A stretch of 64,000 bases of DNA from Limnobacter alexandrii (GTDB taxonomy: Bacteria; Pseudomonadota; Gammaproteobacteria; Burkholderiales; Burkholderiaceae_B). Positions 26,672-35,714 of this stretch are shown here, piece by piece. The stretch covers positions 1,032,451 through 1,096,450 of the forward strand of contig NZ_SWKN01000006.1 in NCBI RefSeq assembly GCF_005871185.1, written 5' to 3'. The notes beneath the pieces were generated by a model. It made no database searches and was not told where the DNA came from. It was given only the letters and a program-made list of their open reading frames with translations. Numbering within the stretch: the first letter of the stretch is position 1; every line of letters starts with the position of its first letter. The position numbers were made by a program, and so were the translations under genes.

Positions 26672-29600
26672 ATGACCAATTCATCCCCCACATTGCCTTC
26701 CACATTTGTTCACCTGCGCATGCACACCGAATTCTCGGTGCTTGACGGCATGGTGCGCGTGGGCGAGGCTGTCAAGGCCGCTGCTGGCTGCGGCATGCCC
26801 GCGCTGGCCATCTCAGATCTGTCCAACCTGTTTGGGCTCATCAAGTTTTATGGCAAAGCGCGCGGCGCAGGTGTTAAGCCAATTGCTGCTTGCGATGTGT
26901 GGATAGAAAGCGACCGGGATGAAGAACAACCTGCGCGGGTGCTTCTGCTGGTGCAAAACCACAAGGGCTACTTGCAGTTGTGCGAGCTGTTAAGCCGTGC
27001 TTTCTTGCGCAACCAGAAACGCGGTAAGGCCACCCTGAAGTTTGAGTGGTTTGATGAGGTTGGCTGCGATGGCCTGATCGCCGTTTCAGGCTTTGCAGGT
27101 TCTGATGTCGGCCAATTTTTGCTGGGCGGTAATATGGCCCGCGCAGAAAACTCCGCCCGAAAGTTTCTGAAGTACTTTGAAAGCCGGTATTACATTGAGT
27201 TGCAACGTGATGGCTCAACCCAAGCTGAAAATTTGGTGAACTTAAGTTGCCAGCTGGCAGCCAAATTGCAGCTGCCAGTGGTGGCCACGCACCCCATCCA
27301 GTTTTTAAAGCCTGAAGACTTCCGTGCGCACGAGGCCCGCGTGTGCATTGCGCAGGGCGAAATTTTGTCGAACCCGCGCAGGCCTCGCCGCTTTACAGAG
27401 CAACAGTATTTCAAAACCGCGCAGGAAATGGCGGAACTGTTTGCTGATATTCCCAGTGCCATTCGCAACAGCATTCGGATTGCCCAGCGTTGTAACTTAA
27501 CGCTTGAATTGGGCAAACCCAAATTGCCTGCATTCCCTACACCCGATGGCATGACACTGGACGATTACCTCGTTCATTTGTCCAAAGAGGGTTTGGAAAA
27601 GCGATTGGCACACCTGTTCCCCAACATTGAGGAACGGGAAAAAATACGCCCCGAATATGAAGCGCGTTTGAAGATTGAATGCGACACCATCATTGGCATG
27701 GGCTTTCCCGGTTATTTCCTGATCGTTCAGGATTTCATTAACTGGGGCAAGAAAAACGGTGTACCCGTGGGCCCCGGCCGGGGTTCGGGTGCTGGTTCAC
27801 TGGTGGCGTACGCTTTGGGTATTACTGACCTCGACCCCTTGCGCTACGACTTGCTGTTCGAACGTTTTCTGAACCCTGAACGGGTTTCAATGCCCGACTT
27901 CGACATCGACTTTTGCCAGGACAACCGCGACCGCGTGATCGATTACGTGAAGCAAAACTACGGGCGCGATGCGGTCAGCCAAATTGCCACCTTTGGTACC
28001 TTGGGTGCCAAGGCGGTGATTCGCGATGCAGGCCGCGTGCTTGACATGCCTTATATGTACTGTGACGGCTTGTCGAAACTGATTCCACAAACCCCAGCCG
28101 ACCCTTGGGACCTTGACCGCGCCATGGCCGACGAACCCACGTTCCGTGAACGTGTGGAAAACGAAGACGAGGCCAAGGAAATTATTGCCGTGGCCCGACC
28201 CCTTGAAGGCCTGACCCGCAACGTGGGCATGCACGCCGGTGGCGTGTTGATTGCACCGGGCAAGCTGACTGATTTCTGCCCCCTGTATTGCGCCGATGGG
28301 TCCACCGACTCCGTGGTGTCGCAGTACGACAAAGACGACGTGGAAGCCGTAGGCTTGGTGAAGTTCGACTTCTTGGGCTTGCGCAACCTGACCATTCTGG
28401 ATTGGGCCGTGCGCTGGGTGCGTGAAAACTACGAAGACCAGCGCGACTTCCGCCTAGAAGACCTGCCGCTAGACGACCCTGCGGTGTACCAGTTGTTCTC
28501 GGATGGCAACACCACCGCTGTGTTCCAGTCAGAATCGCGCTCGGCGAAAGACCTTGAAAAGAAGCTCAAGCCCGACAACTTCGAAGACATCATTGCCTTG
28601 ATGGCGCTGAACCGCCCTGGCCCTTTGGGTTCCGGCATGGTGGACGACTTCATCGCGCGTAAAAAAGAAACTTCAAAAACCGGCAAAGGCCGGGCAGAGT
28701 GGTACTTCCACCCCAAGCTGGAAGGCATTCTGAAAAGCACCTACGGTGTGATTGTTTATCAAGAGCAGGTAATGTTGGTCGCCCAAATTCTGGCGGGCTA
28801 CAGCCTGGGCGGCGCTGACTTGCTTCGCCGCGCCATGGGCAAGAAAAAGCCCGAAGAGATGGCCAAGCAGCGTGAAATTTTCACGACTGGTGCCACCGAG
28901 CGTGGCGTAGACCCAGCAGTGGCCAAGCAGCTTTTCGACTTGATGGAAAAGTTTGCGGAATATGGTTTCAACAAATCGCACTCAGCGGCCTATGCGCTGA
29001 TTGCGTACCACACTGCGTGGTTGAAGGCGCATTACCCGGCCGAGTTCATGGCTGCGTCCATGAGTTCCGACATGGACGACACCGACAAAGTAAAGGTGTT
29101 TGTTGAAGACGCCATGGCCATGTGTCAGGTGCCTGGAAAGAAGGCGGGCACCACAGTTGCCATGCTGGGCCCGGATGTGAACGAGTCCAACTTCCGTTTT
29201 ACTGCAGTTCGAATTGACGGCGAAAAACGCGCCAGTGCCATTCGTTACGGTTTGGGTGCGGTGAAAGGCACGGGCCAGGCCGCTTGCGAGGCGATTGTGG
29301 CCGAGCGCAATGCCAATGGCCCTTTCACCAGCCTGTTTGATTTCGTGAAACGCGTGGACAGCAAACAGATCAACCGGCGGGTGATTGAAGCGTTGATCCG
29401 CGCAGGCGCATTCGATGCGCTGAACCCCGATCGGGCCAAATTGCTGGCCAGCTCGGGCCAGGCCATGGAGTGGGCCGCACAACAGGCTGCAACCGCAGCG
29501 CAGGTCAGCTTGTTTGGCGAGGCCTTGGGCGGCGATGCCCCGCCTGAACTGGTGGAAGTGCCCACCTGGAGCGAACGCGAAAAACTGCAGCAGGAAAAAG

Positions 29601-30202
29601 CAGCGCTGGGCTATTACTTCAGCGGACACCTGTTCAAGGCCGATGAAGACAAGGTGCGTCAGTTTGTTAAATTGAAGCTGAAAGACTTGTCGCCCGGCCG
29701 AGACATGGTGTGGATGGCGGGTGTAATTGCCTCGCTGCGCACCATGATGACCAAGCGCGGGAAAATGGCAATCGTGCTGCTCGACGATTCCACCGCGCAG
29801 GTGGAATTGTCAATTTTCAATGAACAATTTGAAGCCAACCGCAATTTGCTGAAAGAAGATTCCTTGCTGGTGTTGCAAGGCAAAGTGTCCGAAGACTCTT
29901 ACACCGGTGGTTTAAGGATTTCTGCGGAAAACTTGTACTCATTGGCCAGTGCCCGGGCTCATTTTGTAAGCCGACTGCGGCTGAGTATGAATGGGCAGTC
30001 GGATGCTGAAAAATTGCGCGCCATGCTGGAGCCTTTCCGTGATCCTGAACAAGGTTGCCTGGTGGAAATCGACTATCACAACGGTCATGCGGCCTGTGTG
30101 GCCCAATTGAGCAGCGAGTGGAAAGTTCGCCCGGAAGAAGACTTGCTGATTGAAATGCAGGGTTGGCTGGGTGAGGGCAATGCCAAATGGGTGTTTGGCT
30201 GA
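26672..30202 (+). CDS. dnaE: DNA polymerase III subunit alpha
   Basis: Replicative polymerase of 1176 residues, close to the E. coli length. The N-terminal PHP domain starts at VHLRMHTEFSVLDGM. The catalytic core has GPGRGSGAGSLVAY and the metal-binding PDFDIDFCQDNRDRV. The C-terminal part includes an OB fold (about 990-1080). The N-terminal motifs and length place it in the DnaE1 class and not the mutagenic DnaE2 class. A small inverted repeat (26647-26651 with 26656-26660) and a GGGGG site lie just before the ATG. Confidence 0.97.
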   Translation: MTNSSPTLPSTFVHLRMHTEFSVLDGMVRVGEAVKAAAGCGMPALAISDLSNLFGLIKFYGKARGAGVKPIAACDVWIESDRDEEQPARVLLLVQNHKGYLQLCELLSRAFLRNQKRGKATLKFEWFDEVGCDGLIAVSGFAGSDVGQFLLGGNMARAENSARKFLKYFESRYYIELQRDGSTQAENLVNLSCQLAAKLQLPVVATHPIQFLKPEDFRAHEARVCIAQGEILSNPRRPRRFTEQQYFKTAQEMAELFADIPSAIRNSIRIAQRCNLTLELGKPKLPAFPTPDGMTLDDYLVHLSKEGLEKRLAHLFPNIEEREKIRPEYEARLKIECDTIIGMGFPGYFLIVQDFINWGKKNGVPVGPGRGSGAGSLVAYALGITDLDPLRYDLLFERFLNPERVSMPDFDIDFCQDNRDRVIDYVKQNYGRDAVSQIATFGTLGAKAVIRDAGRVLDMPYMYCDGLSKLIPQTPADPWDLDRAMADEPTFRERVENEDEAKEIIAVARPLEGLTRNVGMHAGGVLIAPGKLTDFCPLYCADGSTDSVVSQYDKDDVEAVGLVKFDFLGLRNLTILDWAVRWVRENYEDQRDFRLEDLPLDDPAVYQLFSDGNTTAVFQSESRSAKDLEKKLKPDNFEDIIALMALNRPGPLGSGMVDDFIARKKETSKTGKGRAEWYFHPKLEGILKSTYGVIVYQEQVMLVAQILAGYSLGGADLLRRAMGKKKPEEMAKQREIFTTGATERGVDPAVAKQLFDLMEKFAEYGFNKSHSAAYALIAYHTAWLKAHYPAEFMAASMSSDMDDTDKVKVFVEDAMAMCQVPGKKAGTTVAMLGPDVNESNFRFTAVRIDGEKRASAIRYGLGAVKGTGQAACEAIVAERNANGPFTSLFDFVKRVDSKQINRRVIEALIRAGAFDALNPDRAKLLASSGQAMEWAAQQAATAAQVSLFGEALGGDAPPELVEVPTWSEREKLQQEKAALGYYFSGHLFKADEDKVRQFVKLKLKDLSPGRDMVWMAGVIASLRTMMTKRGKMAIVLLDDSTAQVELSIFNEQFEANRNLLKEDSLLVLQGKVSEDSYTGGLRISAENLYSLASARAHFVSRLRLSMNGQSDAEKLRAMLEPFRDPEQGCLVEIDYHNGHAACVAQLSSEWKVRPEEDLLIEMQGWLGEGNAKWVFG

Positions 30203-30287
30203 TTGTTCGTTGATTCGCGGGTGCGTGAATAATCACCAGTCTGGTTTTGCCACAATCCGCAGCGATATCCCGATCACCTCGTCTTCA

Positions 30288-30420
30288 AGAAAACCTGCCC
30301 TTGCGTGCCGAGCAGGGCCGGTGTTGCCCAGCATGGGCGACAGAGAACGAACCCGACCCGCTGTTTAGGAGGGGCGTTCTCAGGCATCGCGAGGCTCAGC
30401 AAGGGATATACAGGTTTTCT
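30288..30420. ncRNA. Candidate structured RNA between dnaE and msbA
   Basis: The 332-base gap between dnaE and msbA has no credible gene. It holds a branched fold that can be read by eye: P1, a 10-bp perfect helix (30288-30297 with 30411-30420), continues after a 5-base bulge (ATATA) into a 7-bp helix (30298-30304 with 30399-30405). Inside are a hairpin of eight pairs (30323-30330 with 30334-30341) and a 7-bp hairpin (30343-30349 with 30375-30381) closed by further C-G pairs. The core sequence of 4.5S RNA is absent. I do not recognise 6S, RNase P or a riboswitch. The strand is undecided. Confidence 0.5.
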
Positions 30421-30534
30421 GGCGAGAGATGGGGATTCGCGCGGATTGGGGAAGAAACACGCGACGCTTGACTTGCACCCGTTTGCAACCCACAACCGTG
30501 TAAACTTCGACCATCCAATCCACGTTCACGCTGC

Positions 30535-32301
30535 ATGCCCGAAATCACCGACTACACCGCCAAAGGTCTTTACAAACGCCTGTTGTCTTACAGTTTGCGT
30601 TACTGGCCGTTGTTCGCCACTTCACTGGTGGCCCTGGTGTTTGCTGCTGTCACCGAGCCCCTGTTTGCCAGCCTGATGAAGCCGCTGATTGACGAGAACT
30701 TTTCGGGTGAACGAACCGAAATGGCGAAGTGGCTGCCCGTCATTATCATCGTGCTTTTTCTGGTGCGCGGTTTGGCCACCTACATCAATGAATACTGCAG
30801 TGCCAAATTGGCGGGTCTTGTGGTTCACGACTTGCGTTTTGACATGCTGTCCCGCATTTTGCGTTTTCCCAATTCGTATTTTGTAGAACAACCCGCTGGA
30901 AAGATTATTTCTACGGTGTCCACCAATGTGGATGCGGTCACGGAGGCGGGGTTCAACATCATCACCGTGCTGATTCGCGACGGTGCCATTGTCATTGGCC
31001 TCATGGCTATCTTGCTTTACACCAACTGGCAGCTCACCCTGATCTGTTTTGCAATTCTGCCATTGATCGCCATTGGTGTATCGGTTGCAGCCAAGCGCTT
31101 GAACCGCTTCGCGCACAGTGCGCAAACTTCCCATGCCGATTTGGTACAAAGCATTTCCGAGGTGATTGGTGCGCAGAAAATCATCAAAATTTACGGCGCA
31201 CAAAAGGTAGAAACCGATCGCTTCATGAAAAGCGCCGATGAAATCATGAAGTCGCGCGTGAAGCTGGTGGCCACCAGCGCTGCCAACTCCGCAATTGTTC
31301 AGTGGATACTCGCCGCTGCAGTGGCAGCTGTGGTGTATTTCGCAGGTATTTTGGCGGAAAGCGACAGCATGACTGCGGGCGATTTCGCCTCCTTCATGAC
31401 CGCGATGATGATGTTGCTGGCCCCGGTCAAGCGGCTCACCAACATCAACCAGCAATTGCAAAAGGGTTTGGCTGCCGCCGACAACGTATTTCGTGTGGTT
31501 GATCGTTCAATTGAAAACTCCAGCGGCACCCACACCACCGACCGGGCCTTGGGCTACATTGAATTCAACAAAGTGGGGCTGACCTTTCCCGGTGCGGAGG
31601 CCCCAACACTGATTGATATCAATTTGTGGGTAAAGCCTGGGCAAACCGTGGGTATTGTGGGCGTGTCGGGCGGTGGCAAGTCAACCCTTATCAACTTGTT
31701 GCCCCGTTTTCTGGACCCCACAAGCGGCGTGGTCAAGCTAGACAGCGTGGATTTGAAACAATGGAACCTGCAGTGTCTTCGTCGACAAATTGCTGTGGTT
31801 ACTCAAGAAAGTCATTTGCTCAACGACACCGTGCGCAACAACATTGCCTACGGCGAAATGCGCGGCGCCAGTGATGAGGCTATTTTGAACGCAGCCCGCA
31901 TGGCCAATGCCCTGCCGTTTATTGAAAAGCTTGAACATGGGCTGGACACCGTGTTGGGCGACAATGGCTTGCGGCTTTCTGGCGGTCAGCGCCAGCGTAT
32001 CTCAATCGCGAGAGCATTCCTCAAAAACGCCCCCATTCTTATTCTCGATGAGGCCACTTCAGCGCTCGATTCGGAAGCAGAGCGCGAGGTACAAGAAGAC
32101 ATGGAGCGCCTGCGTCATGGTCGAACCACGCTGGTGATCGCTCACAGACTGTCTACCTTGACCACAGCCGATTTCATCATTGTGCTGGACCAAGGCAAGC
32201 TGATCGAGCAGGGTACTCACCAAGAGTTACTGGCCAAGCAGGGCAAATACCATTACCTGCATTCCATTCAAAATCAATCTGCCAGTTTGTCCACCGACTG
32301 A
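30535..32301 (+). CDS. msbA: Lipid A export permease/ATP-binding protein MsbA
   Basis: ABC half-transporter of 588 residues that flips lipid A-core across the inner membrane. An N-terminal six-helix domain (about residues 20-320) is fused to an ATPase domain with Walker A GVSGGGKST, signature LSGGQRQR, Walker B ILILDEATSAL and the switch IAHRLST. The helix pattern and the neighbouring LPS genes support MsbA over a multidrug exporter. The usual partner lpxK is not adjacent. It converges on the heptosyltransferase gene with a 28-base overlap. Confidence 0.92.
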   Translation: MPEITDYTAKGLYKRLLSYSLRYWPLFATSLVALVFAAVTEPLFASLMKPLIDENFSGERTEMAKWLPVIIIVLFLVRGLATYINEYCSAKLAGLVVHDLRFDMLSRILRFPNSYFVEQPAGKIISTVSTNVDAVTEAGFNIITVLIRDGAIVIGLMAILLYTNWQLTLICFAILPLIAIGVSVAAKRLNRFAHSAQTSHADLVQSISEVIGAQKIIKIYGAQKVETDRFMKSADEIMKSRVKLVATSAANSAIVQWILAAAVAAVVYFAGILAESDSMTAGDFASFMTAMMMLLAPVKRLTNINQQLQKGLAAADNVFRVVDRSIENSSGTHTTDRALGYIEFNKVGLTFPGAEAPTLIDINLWVKPGQTVGIVGVSGGGKSTLINLLPRFLDPTSGVVKLDSVDLKQWNLQCLRRQIAVVTQESHLLNDTVRNNIAYGEMRGASDEAILNAARMANALPFIEKLEHGLDTVLGDNGLRLSGGQRQRISIARAFLKNAPILILDEATSALDSEAEREVQEDMERLRHGRTTLVIAHRLSTLTTADFIIVLDQGKLIEQGTHQELLAKQGKYHYLHSIQNQSASLSTD

Positions 32302-33332
32302 ATCACAACCTCAGTGGGAATGGCTGCCAGCAAACGGGTTGTGTCGTTAGTATTGATGCTGTCCGGGTGGGGAAGCGGCCCAAAATCGCCTGCATAAATC
32401 ACTGTGGCTTTGTCTGACCAAGGGCGCCACTCTTGCACCCACGAGGGGCCGAACAGCGCAACTTGCGGCACATTCAGTGCGGCCGCCATGTGCATGGGCG
32501 CCGAATCTACGCCCACATAAAATTTGCTGAGTTTCAACAAGGCGGCCAGCAAAGGCAGGCTCATCTTTCCACCCACATTCACCAGTTGACTCGGACCGGG
32601 CGAGAATTTCGCACGCGCCAATCGCTCAATCTCGGCAGTCATGGTCACTTCCACGGGGTCGGGGCTGCATGTCAGCACCACATGCAAACCCTTGTTCAAC
32701 AAATGAACCACAACCTCGGCAAACTTGTCGTCTTCCCAGCATTTAAAGGGCCAGCGGGCAGCGGGGTGAATCAGCACAAATGGTCCGTTCACCCCATGCT
32801 CAGCCAACAAGGCGTCGGCTTTGTCCAGGTTTTCCGGGCTGGGGCGCAACACCATTTCACCGCGCAGACTGCGGGGATTAATGCCCAGGGCTTGCAGGCA
32901 CAGCAGGTTCAGCTCCACGGCGTGTGCTTGCCCGCGGGGTGGGGGTACGATACGCTCGGTGAAGCAAGCATGCCACAGTGCCTTGTCACGCTTGGCATAC
33001 GCCATTTGCACGCGCACAGGTGCGTTCGAGAAGCGTGCTATCAAGGCGCCAATCCACTGGTCAGTCAAATGCACCACGGCATCGTAACGGGTGCGCCTTA
33101 CTTGAAGCGCCAGGCCAAGCTCTGCCTTCAGACGCACAAATCCTTTCAGCTTTCGATCAATGCACAGCACCCGGTTTAAATGCGGATTGTTTTGCAGCAG
33201 GGGCGTGGTTTCTTTGTAAATCAGTGTGTCAATTTGCGCGCCTGGAAACTGGTCGTGCAAGGCGTGATACAAGGCCGTGGTTAACAGCACATCGCCGTGG
33301 TGCCTTAATTTAATCACCAAAATTTTTTGCAA
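32274..33332 (-). CDS. Lipopolysaccharide heptosyltransferase, RfaQ/WaaQ-like
   Basis: Protein of 352 residues of glycosyltransferase family 9. The N-terminus KILVIKLRHHGDVLLTTALYHAL is the hallmark of the heptosyltransferase III (RfaQ) group; the C-terminal half has VGVDSAPMHMAAALNVPQVALFGPS, here in two parts, which binds ADP-heptose. It should add a heptose to the LPS inner core at the cytoplasmic face. The start is a TTG at 33332. The gene diverges from the glycosyltransferase that follows. Confidence 0.87.
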   Translation of the reverse strand: MQKILVIKLRHHGDVLLTTALYHALHDQFPGAQIDTLIYKETTPLLQNNPHLNRVLCIDRKLKGFVRLKAELGLALQVRRTRYDAVVHLTDQWIGALIARFSNAPVRVQMAYAKRDKALWHACFTERIVPPPRGQAHAVELNLLCLQALGINPRSLRGEMVLRPSPENLDKADALLAEHGVNGPFVLIHPAARWPFKCWEDDKFAEVVVHLLNKGLHVVLTCSPDPVEVTMTAEIERLARAKFSPGPSQLVNVGGKMSLPLLAALLKLSKFYVGVDSAPMHMAAALNVPQVALFGPSWVQEWRPWSDKATVIYAGDFGPLPHPDSINTNDTTRLLAAIPTEVVIQSVDKLAD

Positions 33333-33479
33333 AGTATTTCAACCCGGTATTGATTAGAGTGAATTCACGCCCATGCGTGTGCTTTGGCGCATTAAACTGC
33401 CAGTAAACCAGCACAAACGTTGAGCAAACACAGAGCGAATATAGACCGTGATTCCTACCAATTTTGTTGTCCAATTCAA

Positions 33480-34613
33480 ATGACCAGTATTTTCTTCTCT
33501 GAAAGTTCCAAAAATATAGGTGGTCAAGAACTGCAATTGCTGGAACAGGCGGTGGGTCTGAAAGCCAAAGGTTACACACCTTATATATTGTGCAGGCCAG
33601 GTAGCCGAATTTCCCAGGAAGCCTACAAGCTGGGTTTGAATGTTGAGTTTGTGGCGTTTCGAAATGCCATTCACCCCCCGAGTGTTTTAAGGCTGGCCAA
33701 TTTGCTTCGGCAACACAAGCCGGTGGCGGTGGTGTGCCACAGCAGCCATGACGCCAATTTGTGCTCCATCACCGTACACGCCTTGGTAAAAATTGGCTTG
33801 CTCAAGCCCCGGCCCACATTAATCCGCATGCGCACCTATCAGCCTGGGCCGGCCAAAGCATTCACCTACAACCAAATGTTTGACCAAACTTTCACGCCCA
33901 GCCAGGCTTTGAAAGACCAATTGTTGCAGAACAGTGGGGTACTGCCCGAGAAAATCGGAGTGCTGTATCCGGGCATTGATTTTGAAAGTATTGCCGCTTC
34001 CGCAGCGCTTGGTTTGCCCGCCGAGCTCGATGCCCGCTTGAATGACCTGCAACAGCGCCCGGTGATTGCCCATGCCGCCATGTTCAGGGTTGAAAAGGGG
34101 CACAGTTTCATGTTGCAGGTGGTGAAAGCCTTGCTGCCCCAGTTTCCGAATTTGTTGTACGTGGCTGCCGGTGAAGGTGAAACTCGCCAAGCCATAGAAA
34201 CCGAGGTGCAGCGCTTGGGGCTGGGCAAGCATGTGCTGCTGCCCGGTATGCTGAATCCGGTTGCGCCACTGATTAAACGTGCCGATGTGTTGGTGATGCC
34301 TTCCAGCTACGAACCCTTGGGCATGAGCCAAATTGAGGCGCTGGGCTTGGGTGTGCCGGTGGTGGTGAGCAACGTAGGCGGCTTGCCTGAAACCGTACAA
34401 AGTGGCATCACTGGTTATGTGTGCCCCGCGCCCCATGCACCCGGTGCGCTACAGGCTTGGGTTCAAGCGCTGGGCATGGTGCTTGCCGAGCCGCACAAAG
34501 CCCGCGACATGGCCGCACTGGGCAGGCAAATCGTGCTGGCCCAGTTTGGCAAACAAAGCAACATCGACGGCTTGGTGGGCACCATTCAAACCCCACGGTT
34601 GGGTCGCTCCTGA
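33480..34613 (+). CDS. Glycosyltransferase family 4 protein
   Basis: GT-B fold transferase of 377 residues. The donor-binding region contains PSSYEPLGMSQIEALGLG with the E-x7-E arrangement, then VPVVVSNVGGLPE. ATG 33480 (MTSIFFSESS) suits the family; the frame is open 60 bases further upstream without a better start. It is the first gene of a pair and is probably involved in LPS core or surface polysaccharide. The sugar is unknown. Confidence 0.86.
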   Translation: MTSIFFSESSKNIGGQELQLLEQAVGLKAKGYTPYILCRPGSRISQEAYKLGLNVEFVAFRNAIHPPSVLRLANLLRQHKPVAVVCHSSHDANLCSITVHALVKIGLLKPRPTLIRMRTYQPGPAKAFTYNQMFDQTFTPSQALKDQLLQNSGVLPEKIGVLYPGIDFESIAASAALGLPAELDARLNDLQQRPVIAHAAMFRVEKGHSFMLQVVKALLPQFPNLLYVAAGEGETRQAIETEVQRLGLGKHVLLPGMLNPVAPLIKRADVLVMPSSYEPLGMSQIEALGLGVPVVVSNVGGLPETVQSGITGYVCPAPHAPGALQAWVQALGMVLAEPHKARDMAALGRQIVLAQFGKQSNIDGLVGTIQTPRLGRS

Positions 34614-35422
34614 TGTCAGGGGTTCAACGAGTTGGCGTTTGGTTCGGCCAGGGTTTTGAGAACGCCTTGGCCGCACGTGCCGCCTTGGGGCAATTGCAGG
34701 CCGAGTACCCTGGTGCCGACTGGGTTTTGTTTGGCCCCCGTGAAAGCCTGTTTCTGTTTGAAATGGACGAACGGGTGCCCGCCTACATTCCCCTCAAGTC
34801 GCTGGAGCCCCGCCGCCCCGCGCAAAGTCGCCTTTCTTATTACCTTGAAAAGCGTGCCCAGTTTAAAAAGCTGCGCGGTTTGAAACTTGACCTTTGTATT
34901 GGGGTTTCTGTTTCGGCTTCCCAGCCTGAATTGAAACAGCAAGCCGCTGTGCAATTTCAGCATGTTCAAAAAATGCTGGGTGTCGATGGCCGTTTCATTC
35001 AGCAAGAACTGCCTTTGTTTCTTCAAATTGAACGCCCCTTGTTGCTGGCTGGGCCCCAAGCGCTGGCCTATGCCACTCAGCTTTATCGCAATGTACCGCC
35101 CAGTTCGATCAAAACAGTGGCTTTTCTTGATGCGGCGGAGGGGCAAGCCAATTTGGAGGTTCAGTGGCAGGCCCTGCAAAACCACCTGCCCCAGCCTGGC
35201 AGCAATGTGCAACTTACCGTGGCAGCCATTGTTGGAGACAATCGCCTTCTGGCCCGCCACTTGAATGACAAATACCCCACGTGCTTACAGCTCGGCATGC
35301 CGCAGGCCATGGGCCTGATTGCTTACGCGGATCGAGTGATCTGTGCCACTGAACCGGTCACCCGAATTTGCGCTGAAATGGGTCGTTCAGACCGTCTTTT
35401 GTTGGTTAAAAGTCACAGTTAA
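34613..35422 (+). CDS. Unknown protein coupled to the glycosyltransferase
   Basis: Protein of 269 residues. ATG 34613 overlaps the previous stop (TGATG), so translation is coupled. I do not recognise the family. The C-terminal part (GLIAYADRVICATEPVTRICAEMG) loosely resembles the last segment of heptosyltransferase-like GT-B proteins, and the N-terminus (VGVWFGQGFENALAARAALGQL) could be a first Rossmann strand-helix. It may be a divergent family 9 glycosyltransferase acting on the same saccharide; this is inference from context and a weak pattern. Confidence 0.5.
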   Translation: MSGVQRVGVWFGQGFENALAARAALGQLQAEYPGADWVLFGPRESLFLFEMDERVPAYIPLKSLEPRRPAQSRLSYYLEKRAQFKKLRGLKLDLCIGVSVSASQPELKQQAAVQFQHVQKMLGVDGRFIQQELPLFLQIERPLLLAGPQALAYATQLYRNVPPSSIKTVAFLDAAEGQANLEVQWQALQNHLPQPGSNVQLTVAAIVGDNRLLARHLNDKYPTCLQLGMPQAMGLIAYADRVICATEPVTRICAEMGRSDRLLLVKSHS

Positions 35423-35625
35423 ATGGCTGTGCCAATGCGCAGTCACTTTGCCCCAGGGTTTGGAAACTTCCGAAATTCTAAGTTTTTCATTCGCAAGGCT
35501 TTTTGCGGCTTTCAAGGCGATTTTGGCGAATTGTTGATGTCATAAAACTATCGGTTTGATGAATTTCCCCTGTTGCACGTCAGCGACAAAAACACCGATT
35601 TCCCCATTCTCACACCACGATTTGG

Positions 35626-35655
35626 TTGGTCGGCCCAAGGGTCCCCGTGTACATT
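35626..35655 (+). promoter_or_regulatory. Candidate promoter of the porin gene
   Basis: TTGGTC at 35626-35631 and TACATT at 35650-35655 with an 18-base spacer, about 60 bases before the porin start. Sequence match only. The rest of the 293-base gap from 35423 shows no gene. Confidence 0.35.
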
Positions 35656-35714
35656 GTCTCTCGTGCCGCTAGAAATGGCGGCAAAGATTCAACCAACACT
35701 AATAAGGGTGAAAT

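Noticed and set aside
30288-30420. 6S RNA or 4.5S RNA
   Set aside because: The conserved 4.5S core with its GGAAGG-type tetraloop region is absent. The fold is branched, unlike the single long arm with central bubble of 6S RNA. Kept as an unassigned candidate.
30274-30495. Minus-strand open frame of 73 codons in the dnaE-msbA gap, and several short plus-strand frames there
   Set aside because: They overlap the branched RNA structure, have no ribosome site, and their translations are irregular in composition. The secondary structure explains the region better.
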